From assembly GCA_963969595.1 (NCBI GenBank), contig OZ018409.1:24193282-24257281 (forward strand): 64,000 nucleotides of DNA. Direction: 5' to 3'. The notes beneath the pieces are model-generated. The model made no database searches, was not told where the DNA came from, and was given only the letters and a program-made list of their open reading frames with translations. Position 1 is the stretch's first letter; each line of letters begins with the position of its first letter. Below are positions 45,440 to 56,954 of the stretch, piece after piece. The stretch is from Neckera pumila (taxonomy: Eukaryota > Streptophyta > Bryopsida > Hypnales > Neckeraceae). Made by a program: the position numbers and the translations under genes.

Positions 45440-48400
45440 TTACTGGACTATTGCTTTGCCTTTTAGCTTTCCTTCAATTAAGTTGAGTAAAGCTGCTCGA
45501 ATTTCTGCCGTTTTGTTTTCTTCGTTCCCCCGATCGGAGCTCCTAACCTACAATGTTCAGACGATGATCAGTATCGCTTCCATTACAAAAAATCATACAC
45601 AAGCTGACTTGGATATGGATGTATTCATTTCACTTACCTTGGCCTTCAGTGTCGCTTTGAGTTTATTATCAAAAACTTCGGCTTTTACATCTACGACCTC
45701 CAATTGGAGGTCCTCCATCTTTTGCAAGATGTCGACTAATTGGTCATCTTGCCAAGCACTAGAAATCTTCACAACCGCCATGCTTTTCTCTATGGTAACG
45801 TCCACATCCTGCTTGATTGTATTTTCTGAATGCTTCTTCGCCGTGGACTCGAGCTCTCTAACTTGCCGTTCCAGTTCTATGACGTATTCGATGGCATCTG
45901 CGAGCAAGGACTCCTTGTTTGGCTGAAACACAGGTACACCTCAAAGATATAAGAAACCGTAAGAATGACTCTGAAATTTCTGTTTGTAATCTGAGTTGTC
46001 TTACTTGTGTAAATTCCCCCTTTTTTTGTAACCGTGGGTTATGCTTCGTGAACCGCATTTTGCCTGTAAAATTTCGCTCTATAAACTTCTCAAGAGTTTT
46101 TGTGTGACGTAATCATCTAAAGCACAGTGCATTATGGGAACAAGCATTGATAACTCAGGTTACCACCCTTGTATCAACTGCTGATTCCCATGAAGCTCCT
46201 TGTCCTAGTTGCTTACCAATTGCACCATGAAGACACAATTGATTGCGTTCTGTATTTGTTCTTCTAGCTACCAAAAGCAGGTGTCGCTTGCTCAGTAAGC
46301 CAGGTAGAAGAAAAAACACAGATTGCACTGATTGGAAGTTCATTGTTTTGAGAAAGCTACTGCAACCTTTGTAACAAATGGAACAAGCTTCCGGAGAGTC
46401 TCGAAGCGCTTGTTGAGCTCCTCCCTTCGCCTGCGCTCGGCCATGACGTGCTTGCTCTGTCCACTGACGCCTCTGGAGGTTTGGCCCCCACCGTAGAAGT
46501 TCTGCATAGAAGAAGTGGCGACTCCCATTGGAAAAGCCTCAACGTGAACCTCCCTATTGGCTGCATACAGATGTGGGACAGTGAGCACAACCGCCTTCAG
46601 CATCCATTGCGGGTGTTTTGGCAGGGGAGGTGCAGCTGCAGCTGCAGCAGTCGTAGCAGTTTCCCAGCTCTTGAAGGCTGAGGTGGAGGTCCTCATCTCT
46701 CGCGATGCTCTACTTTCCCTGTCCTGTCCTGTTGTCTGTCTGTTTAGTCAGGACGGGGACTCTGTCGTCACCAGTGCTCGGAAATGTGGAAAACATTGAA
46801 CACATCAAAGCATTGACTTGAATTGGATGGCAGTGAGCAAGTTATCATAGATGAAAGAATATTTTGTGTTCAGCGACGGAATCATTCATGTTCAAAACGT
46901 ACTCTGAACAATTCTGATTTCTGAAAACTCAAGTATGCGGTCTAGTGAATGGAAAGTATTCGAGAAAATGTATCAAGCACAACAGGAGACATAATCAAAC
47001 TTCCAAATACGAGGAAATATTCCGTACTGGGTAACCTCGGCATTGAGGATCGGATTCTCACCCTGGTGCTGCTGGATGTTCTCCTAGCGGGGTGCTGCAT
47101 TGTCTGCTCCAAGAATAGGGACTGCATTTGTTGGAGGAGGTTGGGATCTTGTTCCACCTTAGCATTCAACGTTCACATCAATGTATGAAAGGAGACCATG
47201 AACTGGATTCAATTTCTTCAATGAATTGTTTGATTAACCTTTGAACGGTCTATCAACAAGTTTTAAAGAGAGGAAAGTCAAGAGATGATTATGGTAGATT
47301 CAGTACATATTTTTATTGATAAATTTTCTTTTGATGCATACGGTTACTTTCTTTGAAGTTTCCTTAATGATTGACTGGTGGTGGACCAAGGGGAGGACGT
47401 CTTGCATGTACAATAACTACATCTACTGTGAATGTGAGATGTTTGAGCAGATAACTACACAAAATAGTGAAATTAGGTTGTCCGACACTAATTTCGACAG
47501 TCCACACTATAAAAATATCCACTGTTTTTGTACAATGATGCATTCAGTTCAGAGCCATGTTTATGGAATAGACTTGTGCACCAGTTCAAGGCTTGCTTCA
47601 GAGAGTGGCATGCACCTCCATGTGGAACAAGCATTAATCCATGATAATTTATCTCAAGCAAGGCAACCTAATTGACAAGGCAACCTAATTTCACTATTTT
47701 GTGTACAGTATAGTACTTGATGAGTGAGCTAGTCACCTAGTGCCACAGTGTGCTAGAATCTTCTGTAACGTTTCAACGCCTATAGATATGGAAACGACCA
47801 CTTTTTGACCATTTGCGTACTTCGGGGTTAAGTTTAAAAGTGTGACTGCTTACCAGTGCCGTTGTCCCAATTTCTAATACTCCATCTAACGCTGGAATAC
47901 AAACTATTGTCTGCATTCAACCAAGCAATAGAGGCACTGCATTAAAGTTCAATTGAGAAATGGAGCCAAAGTGCTCAGAACTTGGCTTGTTATAAATTGA
48001 AGAGAGAGGAGATAGTATGAACGACGGTGGAAATTGTGACGAGTACCTGTAAATGAGCTCTCTGCCAGCGTTCCATGAAGACCACCAGGAACCAAATTCG
48101 TGTCAGGCACAGGTCCAACATAATCGCATCTCTCCATCAAGAACAAAAATTGCTTTCGATTACCAAAGGGGAAAATAAAAAATAAAAGCATTTATGAGGT
48201 TCGATCAACACTACCTGAGCAAGACGAGCACGGTCTAACACTCGGGTATCGCGCTCACCGGTAACATAGTGCCAAACATGACCTCGCCCTGTGAATGCTC
48301 GCCCCGGCAACCTGTAAATGAAACCCAAACTCACTTTTCTGACAAACCAAAACTCAAAAATTTCACCTACATCCCATAATGCCAAGTCCAGTTATCAAGG

Positions 48401-51070
48401 CAATTTTGTCTCTCTCTTATGGCTAATCACAATAATTCATAACTAAAACCTTCTCTTGCTTCTTTCTCATTGTGAGACCTTTGATCACCTGAACGTGTAA
48501 GATAAAGCACTTGGTTAGTAGATTTCTGCAGTTGAGCATGCTTCACGGGTGGAGAATCCACAAGGCTAATTCCTTCACGTAGTGTATACAACAAATGAAA
48601 GAGTCACTAAGTAGGATGTCGTAGTCATAGTGGGGTTACATCATTTTTAATTGAGAGTTGTAAACTGTGAAATCAATCTGTGACAAATTTTTTTTTTTTA
48701 AGCATTGAATCGTGCCATTCCATTTGCTAAAGCTTCATATATTTTGACCTTGCATGTTTTGCATTCTGTACAATGTCGACGTTCATGATTTGGAAAAACA
48801 CGACTTGAAATTTTAACTAATAATCTCCTTGAGCTCTTGAACACTATATACTCCAAACCTCGAACGATTACGTTAAACCCCAAACCTCAAGTTTTGATAA
48901 TCAACCGAAAATAAAAGCTTGTAATCAACTCAAAGCTTTCTAATTAACTCAAACCTCAAACCCTTTGGGATCAGGCTCTTCCAAACCTCTGACCCCTTTT
49001 CAAACAAAGTCATTTAAACCAACTACTTTCACTGATTCACAAAGAAGAGCGAGTTATTGCGTTTTCTGGAGGAGTACCCGTCACCTGATGGATATATGAC
49101 CGCCATGGAACCGACGTAGAACCACTCCAAAGCGGTAAGATCTTGAGCGGACACAGCAGGAGAAGTAGTAATCTCTGAAGAGAATGTTCGCACTCCAGCT
49201 CTGGTGGCGTCCATGGCATTGTACAGAGTGCGTAGTTGCTGGGAACGACGAAGACTCAGTTCTGTGGAATCTGCGCCATCCAAGTATCCTTCTCCCCACA
49301 CGAGCACCCTGTGTACATTGATTCCACAGTGAAAATCCTAGGAAGCATGCTGAATATATAAACTACTAAGCAAGTCAAAACGTTCCCCACAGAAAATGGC
49401 TGGAGGGAAGCTATTTAGGAGACTGTCTTCTGCCGGTGTGCTCTGCGCGCGTGCCCTCGATTCTGGAGGAGTTGTGATTGACCATGCAAATTGGCGAGCC
49501 TGCACAACTCCAATGCATGGGATAGTATATGCTCTACGCACCCTACGCACCTGCTCAGAGTGCACCCGCAACTTCAACCCCCACTATATACCAGAGTCAT
49601 AACCTTAAGCAAGCAGACACCAAGCAAGCTAGAACTGTCTAAGCTACTGATATATATATTTTTCACCGAAGACATTCAACTGAATGGGTTGATAATGCTA
49701 TGTATGGAGATTCTGGAACCGAAATGAATCACAAAATCGATCCAATCCATTAGTAGGCAGGTGACACCTGCTGGGTATTCAGTTGTGTATTGAATTTGTG
49801 TTGCAAGCTTCCTTTGTTTCTTTTCAAGTTTTGTCTCCCATGATTTGGAACCATAATCTCGTCTCCAACATATATAGTCGTCCTCGAGTAAAGTTCTCTA
49901 ACCTTGGAAAAGAATTGCTTCTGTTTTCAGAACGAACAAAAGTTCACACTTTGACATGACCTGTTATGTGTTTCAAAACTAATCAGAAGAGACTAAATGA
50001 TGGAAGCTTTTGAAAGTCGTGTTTAGGAAAGCAGTAATCTTCAATAGTTATTATCTCATGAATAATGGTGTGATAAGCATTCGGGGTTTCATCCTACAAA
50101 ATGCAGAAACGAGTTCCACTTTGTACCCCTAGTGCTCACGAGTCCTTTTCTTCGTTTTCAAAGTTCCACGGTTACAATTGCAATCCTGCCGATCACAGAA
50201 GTGCTTCAAATACCTACAGCGCTTTATTGCAGTAGTTCAATCTAGCAAGAACAGATGAAATTAGCTCATATGACAAGGGAGCAACTCAAGTTTCCTTTTT
50301 CAGATAATTCGATGACCAGTGGGGAAAAAAACATATCCAAAACAGACACCGTCTAAAGGGGAGGTTCTTTGCAATTAATCCTAGTGATTGTTCGTGTTAA
50401 AATTAGCACAAATTTTCCCCCTTTTGAGATTTGCAACGTTTCCCACACCTTCAATAGGTATAAGTGAGACCGAAGAAGATTTCTATGTATGCACAGTTTC
50501 CCTATGCAAAACTCCCCTAATCTGTCTGGTTGATCGAGAGTGTATAATTACATATAGGATCCATCCAAAGACTAGGGGCCGGGTGTCAGACTTGGCTTAC
50601 AGAAAAAGGCAGTTTCAGAATTGCATTCCAAATCTCTACAAGAAGGTCACGTATCAATTCTGTTAGTTGATACGTGACCAAAGAAAGAGAAACCACGGTT
50701 TGCCCAATCCAGTATATAATCTGCAAACATCTAAGCAGGAATCGCAAGGTCTGACACTCCGAATTGGGGACAAAACAGACCTCCAAAACGGACCAATGGA
50801 GGAGGGAAAACACGAGTGCAAACCCCTTGCGCTAGTCCGAAGAAAGGAGAATGGAAACAACAACAGTGGGAGGTTGAAATCAGTCCGAAAATTACAGATG
50901 TTAGAGTTTTTGAGAGTTTGGGGGACTAACTGCTGCTCAGGAGAGAAGCTCCAGAAGATGGAGTACGTCCACCGGATACGCCGTGTGACGTCCGCCAGTC
51001 TCTGGCGCATCAGACCTCGGTACTCAATTGCTGGGGCAAAAGGAGGCCCAGCACTACTCCCAGCCTCCAT
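45440..51070 (-). CDS. bHLH transcription factor, TT8/AN1-like (subgroup IIIf)
   Basis: Eight exons on the minus strand: 51070-50931, 49308-49078, 48311-48215, 47910-47854, 47157-47062, about 46723-46367, 45922-45638, 45547-45440; phases agree and give about 456 residues. The N-terminal MYB-interacting region reads in family order: RWTYSIFWSFSPEQQ, VLVWGEGYLDG, LRRSQQLRTLY, LTALEWFYVGSMAV, GDGLPGRAFTG, TIVCIPALDGVLEIGTT. Then come QWMLKAVVLTVPHLY and the bHLH: basic HVMAERRRREELNKRF with the His-Glu-Arg E-box contacts, helix 1 LRKLVPFVTK, helix 2 LLADAIEYVIELERQV. The end is an ACT-like domain (VDVTIEKSMAVVKIS, LEVVDVKAEVF). Family members work with R2R3-MYB and WD40 partners to control flavonoid genes and epidermal fates. 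The exon 6 acceptor is uncertain (46723 or 46735, both in phase). At 456 residues it is shorter than Arabidopsis TT8 (518), mainly in the acidic middle. Intron 4 carries a MITE. Confidence 0.85.
47456..47705. mobile_element. hAT-like MITE in bHLH intron 4
   Basis: Inverted termini TACACAAAATAGTGAAATTA and TAATTTCACTATTTTGTGTA enclose about 250 bp. It lies between bHLH exons 4 and 5. The region is deleted in copy 1, so insertion time relative to the duplication cannot be read. Confidence 0.75.
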
Positions 51071-52990
51071 CTTTCAATGATACAATGCAACTAATATTAT
51101 ATTAAGGTACCAATATTCCCCGCTGCATTTCAAATGGAAACTGATCGAGTGCAACTGCACCCAGCCAATATATGTGCAAATCCAACTCAACCTTGACTGC
51201 TTTGTATGAATCTCAGTCCCCCTGCACAGAGCCGCAGACAATCTGTTTATAGCTGCTAACGGCTTCTAGAGTTTACGCACAGGGGTTAGGCTGTCTGTAT
51301 GTAGTTTTCATGAGCCTCTCTCTCACTGTGGTGCGGGCTTTCACTGATGTAGGACCTTGGAAAACAGGCTCTTAACAATAGAGAATATTTTCTCTCTTTT
51401 CTGTTTGCACCTTGCTACCTACTGCAAATGCATGCATTTTGCCCGGCCTCTCGGGCGAATTTCGGCTTGCTAGCTTAGGACACATGACCTAGTCTGTGGG
51501 AAAGTCTATCTCGTTGACTGAGACGAAAGAAAGTCTAAGCTCCATCGAACAAAAGCTGCACATCCCGTAACTAGTCATAATGCTCACGTACACTCGAGAT
51601 CAATTAAAGGATAAACGGAGGTGAAGAGTTACCTCCAAAGTTGGGGTGAATACTTACCTCCAGGCACATGGGAATTTAAGCGCGCATACTGATCGATGTT
51701 GCGAATGAATGAACTCTCCAAGGTGAGGCCGGAATATATCGATCGATTTCTGGCCTGGTACGTGAATGTTGGCAAGCTAGAACAAGTCTTACCGTCCAAG
51801 GCAGACTCACCTGAAGATCACAAATGTCTGCAGACAGTACTTACTTTGCAATGGATGCAGTCCCTTCCGTTTTGTTTCAGAAGTTACCAAAATGAAAAGG
51901 TCTACGGGTCAACAGTCTACTGATCGTGGATCCTAATTTTGACAGGTGGGTCCATTCACAGCACGAGATAGAGCAAGTTGCAGCCAGGATCGGAGCTGCT
52001 TCCAAGTCCCGGGTTGCTGCTCGGGCAGGTGGCGAGTTGTCGGGAAATGGGAAAAGTGACGGACGTCACGAGAATGAGTGAGCAGAGAATTGGAACCGAC
52101 ATTTTTCGTAAAGAGGCGCGCCCCGGCTTTACTCGGATTAGAAAGTATCTCAAGCGTATGATTTCACCGAGGACTGAATTATTATGGTTGGATTGGATTG
52201 TAGAATGATCCATTTTTGGTCCCTTTCAATCGTTGCCGCTGATGTGCTAATTGCAGCCATAATCAACAATTCAACACTAGTAGCACTTAATTAATTGAGT
52301 ATATTTAACTTGTAATTTAAGCTCTTTCAAATCCAAAACTGTTTTGGATTGTTTTGGTGAAGCAAAAGTAGCAAAAGCTGGGATTTTTTTGGCATGCACG
52401 GATTGCACTCATACAATGCCTGAATCTGTAAGGCAGGCTAGTCACCGTGGAAACCATCTTTTATGGTACAGTGTGAATCATTTGGTTAGAAAAACTCAAG
52501 AGCATTCATTGGAGGTCAAACTACTGTGCAAGACCTCCCTTTTAGCACAAGATTCTAAGGATGAACATCTACAGTTCTATCTTATATAGAAAGATTTTAT
52601 GTCATATATAAGACAATAAACATTTGTGGCTTTGTTCAAGGGTTAAAACCCTAAATTTTTAATATGTCATTGTAGCAAAAGTCAAGAATGAGACCCTATG
52701 GTTAAAGGTTCTTCAAAATGCATAAAAATCTATTTAAATTCTTTTTGTCCAAGGTGTTGGCAAAGAGTTAGGGAATGTGATTTCAGTCCAAGAGCGCCAC
52801 AAAATTGTAATCCACTAAAAAAATCTTCAAATACCATTAATGTCACAACCCCTCTCTAAAGCAAGAGCTTCTCTAATGTAATATTCTCCTCTAGTCTCAA
52901 GGTTATTGCCTTATGGAAGTTCTATTGTAACAATAAATACTTCTATAGCATCAAATGTCGAGATATTCATATAGGGCAATTCAATTTCAC
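51071..52990. other. bHLH upstream region and duplication end, no further gene
   Basis: Includes the presumed bHLH promoter (no TATA assigned), the segment inverted relative to copy 1 (51385-51795) and, at about 52430-52646, a diverged copy of TTAA element G ending TTCAAGGGTTAA. Nothing else recognised. Confidence 0.5.
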
Positions 52991-53241
52991 TACACAAAAT
53001 AGTGAAATTAGGTTGCCTTAACAATTAAATTGCCATATCTCAAGAAAGATACTCTAAAAGCCATCAAAGTCAACGGATATTTCTACAGATACTCCCATTT
53101 GTGCACATGTATGGAAGTTCATGAGTCCCAATTACAGCAATAACTAATTCAAAAGTAGTACAATCTTCTCCAATAAATATTTATATAGTGTCAAATGTCA
53201 AGAAATTAGTGAAAGGCAATCTAATTTCACTATTTTGTGTA
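52991..53241. mobile_element. hAT-like MITE (251 bp)
   Basis: Termini TACACAAAATAGTGAAATTA and TAATTTCACTATTTTGTGTA match those at 47456-47705. The interior differs (CAAATGTCGAGATATTCATA-type words repeat around it). No clear 8-bp duplication was found here. Confidence 0.7.
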
Positions 53242-53323
53242 TTTAGTGTAGTGTACCTTATTCATTGCACATTCCGTCACAACTTCTTGCCGGGAGCCGC
53301 TTGGGGTTTGGGGCAATGTGTAA

Positions 53324-53672
53324 GAGCATCACTACCATGGTGCGGCCAAATCCCCACGGCAGGCTAGCATTGGCGTGCCGATTTCCATCCTTGGGCACAT
53401 TGACTCAACTTTCTCCCACCATGACATGTTCACATGACCTGGTCTGTGGCTTGCATCTACTAAAAAAAGAGCAACATTTGAAACACAAAAATGAATGGAA
53501 AGCAGTCAAACGCAGCAAAAAAACACGGAAATCAATCAAAAAGCTGTCAGACCAAGGCACTGTGGCAAAGCTCACCAGGATGTGGAAGCTATGAGGAAAA
53601 ACATGGAATTTGCCCACACCCGATTGTTGAAAGCTGTCCCGGCCTGCTGCCCGTGTCACGGTGGCGATGCTC
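53324..53672. mobile_element. Tourist-like (PIF/Harbinger) MITE
   Basis: Flanked by TAA on both sides; left end GAGCATCACTACCATGGTG, right end CACGGTGGCGATGCTC. A TAA target and GAGCATC termini fit the Tourist/PIF-Harbinger group. A similar left end, TAAGAGCATCGGTAAGA, appears at 63856 and runs off the window. Confidence 0.7.
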
Positions 53673-55012
53673 TAAGCGTGTTTGCGACGTATCGATCACT
53701 ATCAGTAGGATAGGTTTCGGGCAGCAGTCCGACTTCGTTTGATCCTCCCAATTGCGTCAGTGTCGTGAGAGCATTTGTTCCTTTGTTTTGGAACTTACTG
53801 TTCCATAACAGAGCACGCTGTGGAGGATTTGGGTTCAGTTACTGTGGCGTCTTTTCCACGTTGCTGTCTGTTCGAAAGTTCGAAAGTTGGAAAGTTCTTC
53901 GGATATTGTACAAGTGGGGACTCCCTGCAGACAGCTGAATACGATTAACTTAAGCTTCCTGACGGCCGGACTACTCAAGCCGTCCACGGGAGTTTGGAAC
54001 GGGGCTCGAATGCATGCATGGCAGATTGTGTCAAACTTGCACGCTAGGCATGGTAGCAATTTCGTGTCAATTGCATGCCTTGTTCAATAGCTAGGAGGAC
54101 GTATACAGTAAGCTCAACTTGGATGTTTCCGTCCACCTCCGTGTTCACAGTGTAAGTTTTAAATTTTTGTTAAACATTAGAGTTAATCGTAAAACGTGTG
54201 CAAGAGGGACCGACCAGGAGCCAGAGTTTGAGAAAATAACTCCTTGAAGCACAATCAAAACTAGGGTCCGATGGAGTTTGGTAATGGTTTCTTTTGTACA
54301 GTTCTTAGTCAAACTATCATCTAGTTACATCCCTGTTTCAAACTGGAGACGGTTTCCTTTACGAATTACTCTATTGTTTCAAAACATCATAGTAGTTTTC
54401 GACCAGAGCAATATAATGATGATGATAATAACAATTACTATATATTGCACTTTCAATGATAGAACTATATTCTTTAAAATTATATTCTTTAAAACTATAT
54501 TCTTTAAAATTACTGTAAGTAACCACCCGATTCCGAACACAAACTTTAAAAAAATTTGAACTTTATTACGAATGTTTACATATAATATCCATCAAAGAAG
54601 TTTAGCTTTTAGGATGTGAAAGTCTACAGTACTACAAGGACATGAGTAGACTTTGAACGAATTTGAAGGCATTCGAAGGGGTCCGTGGCTTTGTTTCTAC
54701 TCCATGGAATAGAAATGGAACTCCCAACTTCTATTTAATTTTTTTTCTCTCGGAATGATCAGTAGTGGGCCTCCGTTTGCTTTTTCTCTGGTGAATGAGA
54801 GGTGCAAACTTGTTGTTCACCAAAAGATACCGTACAAGTTTTTTTCTTGCCAAGTCTTGTGTGCGGACAGGGTACACTCAGATGGTAGGCAGGGTAACGT
54901 AATGGAACCCTACTTGTTTCTTTTCCTCTCTGTCTATGCATGCGCCCTACTCCTGGCCCTTCCTTGGACTTGTTCACTAGAGTTCACTTCATTTTGTAAG
55001 GTTACTACACCT
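53673..55012. other. Intergenic, no gene recognised
   Basis: GC is higher at 53.7-54.1 kb but no convincing exon was found. A short tandem repeat TATATTCTTTAAAAYTA (three units) lies at about 54467-54512. Confidence 0.45.
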
Positions 55013-55170
55013 ATGGGCAATTTCAATTTAAAATGGCGGTATTCCAAGTGCCACTTTGATAGTGTGCCATTTTTGCCATCTAGGATAGGTATAGATTTCA
55101 GAACGGCCGTTTTGAACTCTGTTTACACCATTTTAAAAAAATATCGCCATTTTAATGAAATTCCCAACAC
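55013..55170. mobile_element. MITE related to 14607-14823
   Basis: Starts ATGGGCAATTTCAATTTAAA and ends CGCCATTTTAATGAAATTCC, with shared interior words (CCATCTAGGATAGGTATAGA, AACGGCCGTTTTGAA). Confidence 0.65.
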
Positions 55171-55196
55171 CTACTTTCTAAAACCATACATATAGT

Positions 55197-55474
55197 CATT
55201 AGGAAAAATTTCAGCCCTCCAGAAGGCCGCTAAGGAATTGATTTACGGGATCACTTTGGTGCAATTTCAGAATGAAGAAAAAAAATATTAAAAGAACCAA
55301 AAAAAATTTTAAATTTTAAATCTGACGTGGCACTACTAGTGCCACATCAGCATCCAATTTTTAAAAAAAATTAAAAAAATTAAAAAAAAACTTTTTATTT
55401 GTATTTTTTCCCATAATTGCACCAGGCGGGTGCAGAACTCGCAACCTTCTAGAGGGCTGAAAATTTTCCTAATG
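55197..55474. mobile_element. CATTAGG MITE (278 bp) with ACGT palindrome core
   Basis: Termini CATTAGGAAAAATTTCAGCC and the complement of CATTAGGAAAATTTTCAGCC extend for about 34 bp. The core at 55322-55350 reads TGACGTGGCAC ... GTGCCACATCA. Diverged half-copies begin near 56148 and 57110. Confidence 0.75.
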
Positions 55475-56723
55475 CTAAATTCTTGCCTAAAATGTACATC
55501 TGCTATTCATGAGAGTCACTAGTTTGGTTTCCCTCAACTCTATTTTCAACACTTTGAACTGACTCCTAATTTATGCACACAAACAGGTGTCCAAAAATGC
55601 ATTCTAAAAGAATCTAGAATCTTCTTTTGATGACCAACAAGCTCCGACAAAGAGTTTTTAATTATAATAATGGAAATTATGTTGAATTGCTTATTTGTGC
55701 AATTTCAAGTGTAGTTACTTTACTAATTTGGAGAAACTTTTGATGGAAGTCAATCCCCATAGAATCAGCAAGGTCTAGATCAAGAAGAGCACATCATTCT
55801 CGTGTCGTATATCAAGTTCCAAAAAAAATTTAAATTGAGCAAGAACTTAGTATTTATCATGGATGGAAGAACGTAGAAAATTTATATTTATATTTGGAAT
55901 CAAGTAGGACATTGAGATCAAGAAATACAAAATCAACCAACTATAATATAGGGGATGTTTTTGTCTATATATTTATTAATTAAAAGTGAAAATTTTGGGA
56001 TTTGGGCACCTTGCCTACGTACAAAATTAGTACGGCAAAAATTTTAAAAATTAGCTGCACCAAAGTCCGTATTTTGAATGATGAACAAAATGCTTCATGC
56101 TAATCATTACAAAAAATTTCAACCTTCTACAGAGATGCTAGAATGTGCATTTAGGAAAAATATCAGCCCAAAAAGGTTGTCAAACAATCTGTAAGACAAT
56201 GAGCATTCAACCAAGGTGCCCCATCGAATTTCAATAAAAAAATTTATTATTATTATTATTTCTTCTTTTTGTTTAATTTTTTTTTTTTTTAAATTATTCA
56301 CTATAATTGCACATTTGCCAAAACCCTAACAGCCTTGTACTGGGTCTTGATTTTCTATAATGGGTTCGTCTAAGAACCTTCTCATTCATCCGAAGCAAAC
56401 TTTAAATCTCAAAAAATTAATCTTTTTTTACAACTAATTTGACATTTATTGAAGTATCTAATATATTTATACAAAGGTAGTAACAAATCTATACACAAAA
56501 CTAGGTTGTTTGTTTGTTTGATTGTTACAATGAAATCTTCGGAACCGTGTGTCTTCCGGTTGCATTCTTGGTACTATGAGAAAGTTGTCTGTGAGGAAGG
56601 ATGTGCGGACTCTCTTTTGTAGTGTTCCAACTCACAACAAAAAAGATATTGCATTTCAAAGGATTTATGAATTATAAAATTACTTTTATTGTTGTTTTAT
56701 CATAATGTGGAAAGGCATCCTAG

Positions 56724-56954
56724 TATAAGGTAGCTACACCCTATCAGTCCGTCTTTGCACCCATTGCCGTCCAAATGTTGTTCATGCATTTATTTTAGCA
56801 CGAGAATATACGAGTGCTCATGATCTCTTATCACTTAGCTCAAAAAAAGATAAGAGATCATGCACCCTCCTGAATTCTTGTTCTGAAATGAATGCATGGA
56901 TGGCATTTGGACGGCATTGGATGCAAGGACGGAATAGGGTGCGCCTACCTTATA
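56724..56954. mobile_element. Hairpin MITE with about 75-bp arms
   Basis: Left arm TAAGGTAGCTACACCCTATC ... TTGCCGTCCAAATG and right arm CATTTGGACGGCATTGG ... GGGTGCGCCTACCTTA are near-complementary over about 75 bp. TA on both sides may be the target duplication. A second short palindrome (GAGATCATGC / TGATCTCTTATC) lies in the middle. It sits next to a diverged SINE-like copy (56505-56720). Confidence 0.7.

Larger units (their letters stand above)
36815..52110. repeat. Segmental duplication, copy 2 (HAD-GST-bHLH intact)
   Basis: Direct-orientation partner of 6190-16075. It holds complete HAD, GST and bHLH genes. Relative to copy 1 it has gained the TTAA-element run 38262-40879, an 83-bp tandem duplication at the HAD 3' end and a truncated hAT-like MITE at 42572; it lacks the MITEs at 14607 and 15403. 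Confidence 0.85.

Noticed and set aside
47949..48191. Candidate extra bHLH exon (CDYVGPVPDTNLVPGG)
   Set aside because: It has a plausible donor but does not match the family, and exons 3 and 4 join in phase without it.
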